Notes under the pieces: generated by a model
The model's database searches: none
The model's input: the letters and a program-made list of their open reading frames with translations, nothing else
What the model was told of the DNA's origin: nothing
Program-made: the position numbers and the translations under genes
Part shown: positions 1 through 5,870 of the stretch, piece by piece
How the letters are laid out: every line of letters starts with the position of its first letter
How positions within the stretch are numbered: position 1 is the stretch's first letter
IMG/VR virus record: IMGVR_UViG_3300021961_007557
Span: 1 to 34,043 of that record
Strand: one strand, 5' to 3'
From: a virus
Length of the DNA stretch: 34,043 nt

Positions 1-2
1 CC

Positions 3-31
3 TTGACAAAACCTAAATATTAACTTATTAT
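3..31 (+). promoter_or_regulatory. sigma70-type promoter running into a hairpin
   Basis: A TTGACA box at 3-8 and a TATTAT box at 26-31 are separated by exactly 17 nt, which fits a host sigma70 (phage early) promoter. The predicted start at about 38 coincides with the first base of the terminator hairpin at 38-60. The promoter may therefore drive read-through into the lysozyme gene, make a short RNA, or be fortuitous. No gene upstream is visible in the window. Confidence 0.4.
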
Positions 32-37
32 GGATAG

Positions 38-60
38 ACCCACCTAGATGGTGGGTTTTT
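38..60 (+). terminator. rho-independent terminator
   Basis: ACCCACC at 38-44 pairs perfectly with GGTGGGT at 50-56 around the loop TAGAT, and a T run follows. It probably ends transcription of a gene upstream of the window. Confidence 0.75.
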
Positions 61-160
61 CGTTATTAGTCCTTGATGTGACATTTAGAGCCGTGGAAAG
101 TGCCCTTTGAGAAAAGGGTGTACCCCCTTTCTATACGGATGTAGAGTTCAATCGATTTTA

Positions 161-814
161 ATGCAAAACTTCTTTACTGTAGCCCTGCCCCTTTTGGCAA
201 CGGTTACAACCAGTACGGCATCACTGCCTTTCTCTAGTTATAAACTGCAAGGTCCGCCTCCCCCAGTGGATGCAAAACCTTATTCAATCATTAAAGAGTT
301 TGAACCTGAGAAGACAGCAATCCTAGAGGTTGCACCACCAAAGCCAAAAGAGAAAAGGCTAATTTGTAAAGGGTGTAATGAATATGAGAATGCTACTCTG
401 GATTACTTCCAGAATCGTGGTATTAAAGACAGAAACGCCCTTGCTACTATCATGGGGAATATTAAGCAGGAATCTATGTTCGTGCCTAATATTTGCGAAG
501 GTGGTAGCAGAACCAGTTGGAGTAACTGCGGAGGCGGTTACGGACTGATTCAATGGACATCTGCCAACAGATATTATGGATTGGGTGATTTTGCTAAGAA
601 GTATGGTGGTTCACCATCAGCACTTCACACGCAACTTCGTTATCTAACGACTGAGGTTCAATGGCAACGTATTGAGGATAGGATGAAAACTCCTGGTAAG
701 TCCATCAATCGTTACATGAACTATGCGTATAGTTGGATTGGTTGGGGCATTCATGGTGCCCGCACTTCGTATGCTCATGAATATGCTTCCAAACTGATCA
801 CGGTAGAAGTTTGA
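161..814 (+). CDS. phage tail lysozyme-domain protein with N-terminal signal or anchor
   Basis: This 217-residue protein starts at the ATG at 161. The frame stays open back to a TTG at 107, but the ATG begins a hydrophobic leader (about residues 4-20) that looks like a signal peptide or anchor. A proline-rich linker (about 30-65) follows. Residues about 80-215 match the phage tail-lysozyme family: the stretch around GNIKQES places a catalytic-glutamate candidate at E104, followed by GYGLIQWT near 127-133. Such domains cut peptidoglycan at entry or exit. Cysteines near 69, 72, 112 and 123 could form disulfides. The domain is confident; whether it is virion-bound or lytic is inference. Confidence 0.72.
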   Translation: MQNFFTVALPLLATVTTSTASLPFSSYKLQGPPPPVDAKPYSIIKEFEPEKTAILEVAPPKPKEKRLICKGCNEYENATLDYFQNRGIKDRNALATIMGNIKQESMFVPNICEGGSRTSWSNCGGGYGLIQWTSANRYYGLGDFAKKYGGSPSALHTQLRYLTTEVQWQRIEDRMKTPGKSINRYMNYAYSWIGWGIHGARTSYAHEYASKLITVEV

Positions 815-838
815 TACAATAGAATATAAAACTGAATA

Positions 839-872
839 ATAAATATAGGGGAGTGTTGCTACTCCCTTTTTT
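839..872 (+). promoter_or_regulatory. late promoter overlapping a hairpin just before the next start codon
   Basis: The late motif ATAAATA lies at 839-845. A hairpin follows, GGGAGT (849-854) with ACTCCC (861-866), then six Ts directly abutting the ATG at 873. A late start expected near 851 falls inside the 5' arm. Read-through RNA from the lysozyme gene forms a terminator-like hairpin, while late RNA loses part of that arm. Confidence 0.55.
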
Positions 873-1277
873 ATGTTTCAGTTTAATTTCGGAAAGAAGA
901 GACCAGATAAAAGGCAAATAATAGTTACCAGTATAGTAGTAAGTGCTATAGTAGCAACACTTTCACAATGTACTGGAGTATCTGAAAATGGACTTTGGGA
1001 TTTACTGGATGAGATTCAAAGAAAATATTTCCCACAAACTATACTCAATGAGATTATTACTAAAGATCCTGACAAAATAGAAAGGAGAGTGCAAAGGGAC
1101 GTAACTAGAGCAATCGATGAAGTGATTCCAGAATATAATCGCTTAATCGAAGATGCAAATAAAAAGTATAAACCAAAGTATGTTGAGAAAGCATCGGATG
1201 GTAGTGAAGCACAAAAGATGCTTGGTGGGGAAATGAGGATCTGTGCTCCATGGGTTGACACCTGCCCTACAGACTGA
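873..1277 (+). CDS. membrane-anchored small protein, unknown function
   Basis: This protein has 134 residues. A basic N-terminus (about 1-15) is followed by one hydrophobic segment (about 16-32) that ends with a cysteine (LSQC), then a mostly helical, highly charged region. The topology is N-in with a long charged ectodomain. Its position right after the lysozyme-domain gene would suit a lysis accessory such as an inner-membrane spanin, but no diagnostic motif supports that. The lipobox is imperfect because Q, not G, A or S, precedes the cysteine. No Shine-Dalgarno is visible since the ATG directly follows the T tract of the hairpin. Confidence 0.55.
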   Translation: MFQFNFGKKRPDKRQIIVTSIVVSAIVATLSQCTGVSENGLWDLLDEIQRKYFPQTILNEIITKDPDKIERRVQRDVTRAIDEVIPEYNRLIEDANKKYKPKYVEKASDGSEAQKMLGGEMRICAPWVDTCPTD

Positions 1278-1283
1278 TATTAT
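1255..1283 (+). promoter_or_regulatory. sigma70-type early promoter
   Basis: TTGACA at 1255-1260 and TATTAT at 1278-1283 are spaced by 17 nt. The -35 lies in the last codons of the upstream gene. The predicted start near 1290 gives a leader of about 19 nt before the ATG at 1309 and could also feed the tRNA cluster. Confidence 0.6.
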
Positions 1284-1308
1284 GACGTGGTAATGATTCA
1301 CTTGCTTA

Positions 1309-1518
1309 ATGGAACCCTTTGTAACGGTTGTGAAAGAAGTTTACGAATGGTCAGTTGACAGAGTAGATTTTCTAAAGTACAATAACAAAGTTGGAGACGC
1401 TCTGGCTCTTTCTCAAGAGTTTAAAGAATGGATTCAAAGCGATTATGATGATGAGGAAGAAGTCGTAGTAATACAAAGACTTTCTGAGGATGATTATTTC
1501 CATCATATAAATGATTGA
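1309..1518 (+). CDS. small acidic protein, unknown
   Basis: This 69-residue protein has no membrane segment. Its C-terminal half is acidic (DYDDEEEVV). It sits behind a good early promoter and only 4 nt before the first tRNA, so it is probably co-transcribed with the tRNAs. I do not recognise the family. Confidence 0.5.
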   Translation: MEPFVTVVKEVYEWSVDRVDFLKYNNKVGDALALSQEFKEWIQSDYDDEEEVVVIQRLSEDDYFHHIND

Positions 1519-1522
1519 AAAT

Positions 1523-1604
1523 GGGTAGGTGTCCGAGTGGTTAATGGAGGCGGACTGTAAATCCGCTGGCTCTGCCTACGGGGGTTCAAATCCCTCCCTG
1601 CCCA
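1523..1604 (+). tRNA. tRNA-Tyr (GTA)
   Basis: The acceptor GGGTAGG pairs with CCTGCCC (one G-T pair), the discriminator is A, and the anticodon loop CTGTAAA puts GTA at 1557-1559. The long variable arm is the class II form usual for bacterial tRNA-Tyr. The T arm is GGGGG-TTCAAAT-CCCTC. CCA is only partly encoded (CC). Confidence 0.93.
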
Positions 1605-1608
1605 CCTT

Positions 1609-1697
1609 GGAGGATTGGCTGAGTGGCTTAAAGCGGGAACCTGCTAAGTTCTTGATCTCTGTAAAGGGATCCGTTGGTTCAAATCCAACATCCTCCG
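1609..1697 (+). tRNA. tRNA-Ser (GCT)
   Basis: This class II tRNA has the acceptor pair GGAGGAT/ATCCTCC, discriminator G and a genome-encoded CCA at 1698-1700. The loop CTGCTAA gives anticodon GCT at 1643-1645. It lies 4 nt after tRNA-Tyr and abuts tRNA-Ile. Confidence 0.93.
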
Positions 1698-1700
1698 CCA

Positions 1701-1772
1701 GGGAGATTAGCTCAGTGGTAGAGCAATGTGCTGATAACGCAGAGGTCGGTGGTTCAAATCCACCATTTCCCA
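1701..1772 (+). tRNA. tRNA-Ile (GAT)
   Basis: The acceptor GGGAGAT pairs with ATTTCCC (one G-T), and the discriminator is A. The loop CTGATAA gives anticodon GAT at 1733-1735. The T arm GGTGG-TTCAAAT-CCACC is intact. It starts right after the CCA of tRNA-Ser, so the three tRNAs are one transcript. Confidence 0.9.
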
Positions 1773-1773
1773 C

Positions 1774-1806
1774 TTGACAATCAAATCTAAAAATGGTATG
1801 ATTGTC
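1774..1806 (+). promoter_or_regulatory. sigma70-type promoter with a dyad across the -35 and -10
   Basis: TTGACA (1774-1779), a 17-nt spacer and TATGAT (1797-1802) lie between tRNA-Ile and tRNA-Arg; the predicted start near 1809 is just before tRNA-Arg. GACAATC (1776-1782) and GATTGTC (1800-1806) form a perfect dyad with one arm in each promoter box. That could be a repressor site or a hairpin in read-through RNA. Confidence 0.6.
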
Positions 1807-1810
1807 TCAT

Positions 1811-1884
<74 letters not shown>

Positions 1885-2042
1885 TTACCACTTGCGCTGG
1901 AAAGATAAACCAGAATGCCGTGGTAAGATAGAGGGCAAGTCACTGTTACATCCTTGAGGTGTATCACACTTGCTCCATCATTCATAAATAAAACAGGATC
2001 CTCATTTGGGGATCTATTGTTTTTTTAGGTCTTGGGTATATA
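1885..2042 (+). other. intergenic stretch with a bulged hairpin, a late motif and a terminator-like hairpin
   Basis: No ORF is supported here. TTACCAC (1885-1891) can pair with GTGGTAA (1920-1926). A two-part hairpin follows: GCAAGT (1935-1940) with ACTTGC (1968-1973) encloses TACATC (1947-1952) with GGTGTA (1958-1963). A late motif ATAAATA lies at 1984-1990. GATCCTC (1997-2003) pairs with GGGGATC (2008-2014), including one T-G pair, and is followed by a T run to 2026 before the ATP-grasp gene. Confidence 0.45.
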
Positions 2043-2933
2043 ATGAAAACCTGGATGCTTGCGAATCGTCGTACTAAAGATACATATGAGCGAGATCGTT
2101 TTATAGAAGTCGCAGAAAATATGGAGATTGATTTTTCTGTAGTATATGCAGATGAAGTTGATCTTATAGTTTCACGGGATGATCGCAACTCTATTAGGTA
2201 TAGAGACAATATAGTACCTCTGCCTGATGTAGTGATTGCTAGAACGGGAAGTTCTACAGGACACTTTAATCTTTCTGTACTAAGACAGTTTGAAAGGTTG
2301 AACGTCCCTACTTTACCAAACTCTGATGCTATCATAGCAGCAAAGGATAAAATGTATGCCAATCAAATTTTGGCGCAGCATGGCATCCCTATCCCAAAAA
2401 CAATGCTTACTCGTTTTCCAAGTAATCCTGATCTAGTTGAAAAACAAGTGGGATTTCCTTGTGTAGTAAAAGTTGTAACTGGATCATATGGAGCAGGAGT
2501 TTATCTTTGTCATGATAGGAAACAGTTTGAGGATTTATCTGAGTTAATCTCTGCCTTGGATTTTAAAAACTCTATGATTGTTCAAGAGTATGTTGAATAT
2601 TCAAGTGGTAAAGACTTGCGTGTTATCGTGATTGGTGGTAAAGTAGTAGGTGCGATGAAAAGAGAGTCTACGGATGGTTCTTTCAAAGCAAATATTACTC
2701 GTGGTGGAGTTGGAACTGCCTATGATGTTGATGATAAGATGGAACTACTTGCCATACAAACAGCAAAAGTTCTTGATTTAGACATCGCTGGCGTAGACTT
2801 GCTTTTTCACCCAGATGGGTATAGAGTATGTGAAGCAAACTCATCACCAGGATTTCGTGGATTTGAAAATGCTTTAGGTATTAACATACCACAAAAAATA
2901 TTTGAATATGCAAGTATTCGTATTCCACAATAG
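2043..2933 (+). CDS. RimK-family ATP-grasp amino-acid ligase
   Basis: This 296-residue protein is full length for the RimK/alpha-L-glutamate ligase family, which adds amino acids to protein or small-molecule carboxylates with ATP. An N-terminal pre-ATP-grasp domain (about 1-95) contains IARTGSS. The ATP-grasp core follows: the phosphate-binding loop VKVVTGSYGAGV (about 140-152), IVQEYVE (about 180-186), and the metal-binding end with GVDLLF and EANSSPGF (about 245-270). The substrate is unknown; ribosomal protein S6 modification is only the founding example. The stop codon TAG lies inside the following tRNA-Asn. Confidence 0.82.
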   Translation: MKTWMLANRRTKDTYERDRFIEVAENMEIDFSVVYADEVDLIVSRDDRNSIRYRDNIVPLPDVVIARTGSSTGHFNLSVLRQFERLNVPTLPNSDAIIAAKDKMYANQILAQHGIPIPKTMLTRFPSNPDLVEKQVGFPCVVKVVTGSYGAGVYLCHDRKQFEDLSELISALDFKNSMIVQEYVEYSSGKDLRVIVIGGKVVGAMKRESTDGSFKANITRGGVGTAYDVDDKMELLAIQTAKVLDLDIAGVDLLFHPDGYRVCEANSSPGFRGFENALGINIPQKIFEYASIRIPQ

Positions 2934-2995
2934 CTCAGCGGTAGAGCATTCGACTGTTAATCGACTGGTCCCTGGTTCGAATCCAGGTTGTGGAG
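2924..2995 (+). tRNA. tRNA-Asn (GTT)
   Basis: The acceptor TCCACAA pairs with TTGTGGA, and the discriminator is G. The anticodon GTT is at 2956-2958. The T arm CCTGG-TTCGAAT-CCAGG is intact. The first ten bases overlap the 3' end of the ATP-grasp gene, and T8-A9-G10 is its stop codon. Confidence 0.93.
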
Positions 2996-3021
2996 TTGGA
3001 TGGACTTAGGTTCTTCCATAC

Positions 3022-3046
3022 GAGTCGGGATCATCATATCCGACTC
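3022..3046 (+). other. intergenic hairpin between tRNAs
   Basis: GAGTCGG at 3022-3028 pairs perfectly with CCGACTC at 3040-3046 around an 11-nt loop. It lies in the 57-nt spacer between tRNA-Asn and the degenerate tRNA. There is no T run, so it is more likely a processing structure or tRNA remnant than a terminator. Confidence 0.45.
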
Positions 3047-3052
3047 ACCAAT

Positions 3053-3124
3053 CCTCTGGTAGTCTATTGGTAAGGACAGGCAGACAATGCACTTGGAAAC
3101 TGGGTTCGATTCCCAGACAGAGGT
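3053..3124 (+). pseudogene. degenerate tRNA-like sequence
   Basis: The T arm CTGGG-TTCGATT-CCCAG is perfect, the D arm (GTC...GAC) is recognisable, and the acceptor CCTCTGG pairs with ACAGAGG at six of seven positions. The 17 nt that should form the anticodon arm (3080-3096) make no stem, and no T33 is in register. It is probably a decayed tRNA or a tRNA mimic; the anticodon cannot be assigned. Confidence 0.55.
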
Positions 3125-3130
3125 AAACAA

Positions 3131-3202
3131 GGGCGATTAACTCAGCGGTAGAGTGGCCTCCTTACAAGTGGTAAGTCACTGGTTCGATTCCAGTATCGCC
3201 CA
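3131..3202 (+). tRNA. tRNA-Val (TAC)
   Basis: The acceptor GGGCGAT pairs with ATCGCCC, the discriminator is A, and the loop CTTACAA gives anticodon TAC at 3163-3165. The anticodon stem has one T-T mismatch. The T arm ACTGG-TTCGATT-CCAGT is intact. Confidence 0.88.
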
Positions 3203-3204
3203 TC

Positions 3205-3211
3205 ATAAATA
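3205..3211 (+). promoter_or_regulatory. T4-type late promoter
   Basis: ATAAATA lies 3 nt after the tRNA-Val discriminator base and 14 nt before the Dps-like start codon. A start near 3217 would leave an unusually short leader. Confidence 0.6.
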
Positions 3212-3224
3212 CTTAGAAAAAATA

Positions 3225-3662
3225 ATGGACGAGTTATATCAACTTCTTCATAGAACACAGACAAGTCTTTTCTGTTTAATGCAGAAGACTTGGGTTTATC
3301 ATTGGAATGTCGTAGGATCTGACTTTCATCAACTACATGCTCTTTTCGGAGAGCAGTATGTTGCGATGATTGCTGAGATTGATAGACTTACAGAAAACAT
3401 GCGATACCTTCGCATGAAAGCGATTGGACCTATTAGTAGAGTTGTACAAACTTCTATTATTCCAGAAGCTTCTGATAATCTGACTGATAAAACCATGATT
3501 AGTCAACTGTTAGCAGACAATAAAAAATTTATTGAAATGCTTACCAATGTTTCAGAAAAATCTGAAAGTTTAAATCAGTATGCAACGACTAATATTATTC
3601 AAGATCTTATGGAGTCTCATGGTAAATTCGTTTGGATGTTAAGATCTTTTTTAAAGGAATGA
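3225..3662 (+). CDS. Dps-like ferritin (DNA-starvation protection family)
   Basis: This 145-residue protein is helical throughout. Residues about 20-40 carry the Dps signature: WVYHWNVVG, then LHALFGEQY, with the following helix containing EIDRLTENMRYL. In Dps, H and D/E residues from these helices form the inter-subunit ferroxidase site that oxidises Fe2+ with peroxide. The ATG at 3225 was chosen because the longer frame (to 3153) runs through tRNA-Val. The late motif directly upstream predicts late expression. It may protect replicated phage DNA or make use of host iron. Confidence 0.8.
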   Translation: MDELYQLLHRTQTSLFCLMQKTWVYHWNVVGSDFHQLHALFGEQYVAMIAEIDRLTENMRYLRMKAIGPISRVVQTSIIPEASDNLTDKTMISQLLADNKKFIEMLTNVSEKSESLNQYATTNIIQDLMESHGKFVWMLRSFLKE

Positions 3663-3665
3663 GCA

Positions 3666-3917
3666 ATGATTTCTATAAGATGCAAAGAATGTAATAGAGA
3701 GTTAATCAGTCATCCATCAAAGACCACTTCTTGTGGTTGTCCTAATATGGCTACATTGAAGGGGGATACGATTACTGCTATTGACTTATCCAAAGTAATC
3801 ATGTTAAACTCTGTAAAAGAAGACAAAAGATCACCAATTTTGTCTGATTCAGATCTTGCATATCAAGAATCTAGAAGAACAAGAAAAGTTCGTAAGTTAG
3901 ATTTTGAAGTCCGATAA
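3666..3917 (+). CDS. small zinc-ribbon-like protein
   Basis: This 83-residue protein has an N-terminal CKEC (about 6-9) and a second CGC (about 23-25), suggesting a small metal-binding knuckle. A basic C-terminal tail follows (RRTRKVRK). It starts 3 nt after the Dps-like stop and is probably in the same transcript. I recognise no named family. Confidence 0.6.
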   Translation: MISIRCKECNRELISHPSKTTSCGCPNMATLKGDTITAIDLSKVIMLNSVKEDKRSPILSDSDLAYQESRRTRKVRKLDFEVR

Positions 3918-3918
3918 T

Positions 3919-4152
3919 ATGAAGAAAAAAAATATTTGGCGCTGGTGGGCAAAAGCACTAGGAGAAAAAGCATCTAAATGCGATAAAGAATCCGACACTA
4001 TTGCAATCATCAGAACCATTATTTTTTTGAGTTATCTAACTACAAACTTTTTTATCATTGCTGGTGTTATTAGACACTGGAATGATAACAACGATAAGGT
4101 GAGATGGCAGAGTCTGGCTTATTGCACCTGTCTTGAAAACAGGCATGGGTAA
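3919..4152 (+). CDS. single-pass membrane protein whose C-terminus is read from a tRNA gene
   Basis: The ATG at 3919 gives 77 residues; a TTG at 3904 would add five. A tryptophan- and lysine-rich head (NIWRWWAKALGEK) is followed by a hydrophobic segment (about 28-50) and a short polar tail. From about residue 60 the frame runs through the first 55 nt of tRNA-Ser(TGA) before reaching a stop. The head resembles small conserved cyanophage proteins, but the tail is unlikely to be selected as protein. Confidence 0.6.
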   Translation: MKKKNIWRWWAKALGEKASKCDKESDTIAIIRTIIFLSYLTTNFFIIAGVIRHWNDNNDKVRWQSLAYCTCLENRHG

Positions 4153-4184
4153 CACCATCGGGGGTTCAAATCCCTCTCTCACCG
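4098..4184 (+). tRNA. tRNA-Ser (TGA)
   Basis: This class II tRNA has acceptor GGTGAGA/TCTCACC and discriminator G. The anticodon stem CCTGT...ACAGG surrounds loop CTTGAAA, giving TGA at 4134-4136. The variable arm is long. The 5' half overlaps the preceding membrane-protein frame. Confidence 0.93.
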
Positions 4185-4297
4185 TTAATATTTTCTTAAT
4201 CACTTTCTGAGTTTCAACACATAGTAGTCATTTATACTTGCCAAAATGTGTAAATTTGGTAGCATTGAAATACATAGATTATATCGATTTTTCTTAC

Positions 4298-4525
4298 ATG
4301 AATGCATCGGTCATTAGTACCTACTTAACTCTTGTCATCATTCTTTTAATGATTGCGTATGCTGGTGTGGAGGGTACACTCCGTGTTTTCACGTATCTTG
4401 ATGTAACTATTCGTTTGCAGTTTATTAAGTTGCAAATGAAGTGGATGGGTTGGAAACTTAAAAGGCAACTTATTAAGGATACAACCGATTTCAAAAACTT
4501 CCTTAAGGAGTATAAAGATGATTGA
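4298..4525 (+). CDS. small membrane protein
   Basis: The ATG at 4298 gives 75 residues; an upstream frame open to 4238 lacks a better start. One strong hydrophobic helix (about 5-30) is followed by a basic amphipathic cytoplasmic tail (QMKWMGWKLKRQLIK). It overlaps the next gene by 8 nt. I recognise it only as the type of small membrane protein common in cyanomyoviruses. Confidence 0.65.
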   Translation: MNASVISTYLTLVIILLMIAYAGVEGTLRVFTYLDVTIRLQFIKLQMKWMGWKLKRQLIKDTTDFKNFLKEYKDD

Positions 4526-4763
4526 CAAAGAGCTGTCCGACCTCAAACTTGAGAGGAAGGAATGCCTTAAGTGTGGTGCTATCTGGATTAATAATGAGCA
4601 TTACTGGTCAGGAACAGGAAAAAAAGGAAATGAACTTGATCTTGCAGGACTAGTTTGTAACAATCATGGTGATGAAACCTGCATAAACCCATGCAAAGGA
4701 CAAGATGGTGGGGTAACATGGGAAAAGAGATTGACTGAACTTGGTGAGGATTTCCCAGAATGA
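4518..4763 (+). CDS. small cysteine-rich protein
   Basis: This 81-residue soluble protein has four or five cysteines, including CLKC near 17-20 and CINPC near 55-59, which could bind zinc. It is translationally coupled on both sides: it overlaps the previous gene by 8 nt, and its TGA overlaps the next ATG (ATGA). Confidence 0.6.
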   Translation: MIDKELSDLKLERKECLKCGAIWINNEHYWSGTGKKGNELDLAGLVCNNHGDETCINPCKGQDGGVTWEKRLTELGEDFPE

Positions 4764-4966
4764 TGCAACCACACGACGATGATTATGCAACTCATAGCGA
4801 AGTGCAGGAGATGATTGATGCTGCAATACGACGCCATAATCGTAATGCTTCGATTATCAGTATGTGTGTTGGTTGGGTTGTTCTTGCACTTTTTGCTGAG
4901 GGTCTGCTTAGACTCATTGGAGTAATACCGCCACTACTACCATGGCTCAACATTACCCTGAAATAA
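4760..4966 (+). CDS. small membrane protein with C-terminal helix
   Basis: This protein has 68 residues. An acidic and histidine-containing N-terminus (about 1-28) precedes a transmembrane segment (about 31-53). The start lies in an ATGATG overlapping the previous stop, and its end overlaps the next small gene by 25 nt. Confidence 0.6.
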   Translation: MMQPHDDDYATHSEVQEMIDAAIRRHNRNASIISMCVGWVVLALFAEGLLRLIGVIPPLLPWLNITLK

Positions 4967-5121
4967 TCGGTATCGTTTTCCTGTTAGTGTTTGCCGCTAC
5001 GATGTTCTATCAAGGCACATGTATTCTTAAAGGTCAACGTGGATATTCTTTGAGAGACTATCTTAAACAAGATAGTATAAACATGCGTAAAAGAGTAGAA
5101 GAACTTTTAAAAGACAAATGA
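4942..5121 (+). CDS. 59-residue membrane protein
   Basis: The ATG at 4942 opens a frame with a hydrophobic helix (about 8-22), then GTCILKGQRGYSLRDYL and a basic coiled tail ending in LLKDK. The start lies within the previous gene and the TGA overlaps the next ATG. Coupled spacing on both sides is the main support. Confidence 0.6.
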   Translation: MAQHYPEIIGIVFLLVFAATMFYQGTCILKGQRGYSLRDYLKQDSINMRKRVEELLKDK

Positions 5122-5234
5122 TATCTTTAACAGAAGAGGATCTCCAAGAACTAAGAGAAAGAGTCTTTCAAGCTAAAATGACAGAACTCTTTGAAGAACC
5201 ATCTACTTATGAAGATGAAGATGACTGTGACTGA
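5118..5234 (+). CDS. 38-residue acidic peptide
   Basis: This is a short charged helix-rich peptide starting MISLTEEDLQELRERV and ending in an acidic tail (EDEDDCD). The ATG overlaps the previous TGA (ATGA) and its end overlaps the next start by 14 nt. Support is positional only. Confidence 0.5.
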   Translation: MISLTEEDLQELRERVFQAKMTELFEEPSTYEDEDDCD

Positions 5235-5343
5235 TTGGTTAATTTTTATTCAGTTTGTGTCTCACATATTGTATATGTTCATAGCGTTTATGTGTGGACT
5301 AATAATAGGATACATTGTTGGATTTAGAAACGGAGGAATGTAA
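5221..5343 (+). CDS. 40-residue single-pass membrane peptide
   Basis: Nearly the whole peptide is hydrophobic (about 5-32), followed by GFRNGGM. It overlaps both neighbours. The embedded GGAGG at 5333-5337 would serve as ribosome-binding site for the next ORF. Confidence 0.5.
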   Translation: MTVTDWLIFIQFVSHILYMFIAFMCGLIIGYIVGFRNGGM

Positions 5344-5429
5344 TGAGAACTTTTCTTTCATCTATTTTACTTTTTTCTGCGATTGTGCTTTTTATTCAAT
5401 GGGGCATGAACAATGCATACCCGCATTAA
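5343..5429 (+). CDS. 28-residue membrane peptide
   Basis: The start overlaps the previous stop (TAATG) and is preceded by GGAGG with 5-nt spacing. The peptide is one hydrophobic helix (about 3-19) with a short polar end. It overlaps the next gene by 17 nt. Confidence 0.45.
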   Translation: MRTFLSSILLFSAIVLFIQWGMNNAYPH

Positions 5430-5607
5430 ACAGAGATATCATTTTGCAATGACTTGTTTTGTAAGAACTTATGGTAGAAGTGTTTTGAATGATGGGTATA
5501 TAAAACAGTTTTGTAAAGAATGGGCAGAGTGGGATGTAAATGCCCCTTTAGATAACACCGTAGACCAATATTTTCATCACGAATATAAGACATGGAGAGG
5601 AATGTAA
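5413..5607 (+). CDS. small soluble protein, unknown
   Basis: This 64-residue protein is rich in aromatic and charged residues, without membrane segments. Its end abuts the next ATG, with GGAGAGGA near the 3' end acting as the ribosome-binding site of the following gene. It shares a YGR...KQFCKEW-like layout with the next ORF (Y...EFCDHWV), so the two may be distant duplicates. Confidence 0.5.
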   Translation: MHTRIKQRYHFAMTCFVRTYGRSVLNDGYIKQFCKEWAEWDVNAPLDNTVDQYFHHEYKTWRGM

Positions 5608-5847
5608 ATGTTTAGAATGAACGATCACACAGACGATTTAAGAGATACTGATTGGAGATACAGTGAAGAAAGGATGCAACTTAGAGCAATGGTTTTTCAT
5701 GCATTGTCTCATCATCTTTATAATCACTGCAGACAAGTTTATGAGTTTTGTGATCACTGGGTAAGTCAAGGAAATAAGGGTATAGATAATATAGAATCAT
5801 TTTTTGAAGAGTACCTTGAACAACTTGACACTAAATGTAAAAAGTAA
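5608..5847 (+). CDS. small soluble protein, unknown
   Basis: This 79-residue protein is charged and histidine-rich (HALSHHLYNHC) and predicted helical. It starts directly after the previous stop with a good GGAGAGGA upstream. A strong early promoter overlaps its 3' end. No family is recognised. Confidence 0.55.
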   Translation: MFRMNDHTDDLRDTDWRYSEERMQLRAMVFHALSHHLYNHCRQVYEFCDHWVSQGNKGIDNIESFFEEYLEQLDTKCKK

Positions 5848-5853
5848 TATACT
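5825..5853 (+). promoter_or_regulatory. sigma70-type early promoter for the HNH gene
   Basis: TTGACA (5825-5830) and TATACT (5848-5853) are separated by 17 nt. The predicted start is near 5860, upstream of the late promoter at 5871, so early RNA from here includes the complete hairpin in front of the HNH start. Confidence 0.65.
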
Positions 5854-5870
5854 ATTTCTGATCTCTAAGT

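Noticed and set aside
3153-3224. N-terminal extension of the Dps-like gene
   Set aside because: The extra 24 codons run through tRNA-Val and the late promoter, and Dps similarity begins at the ATG at 3225.
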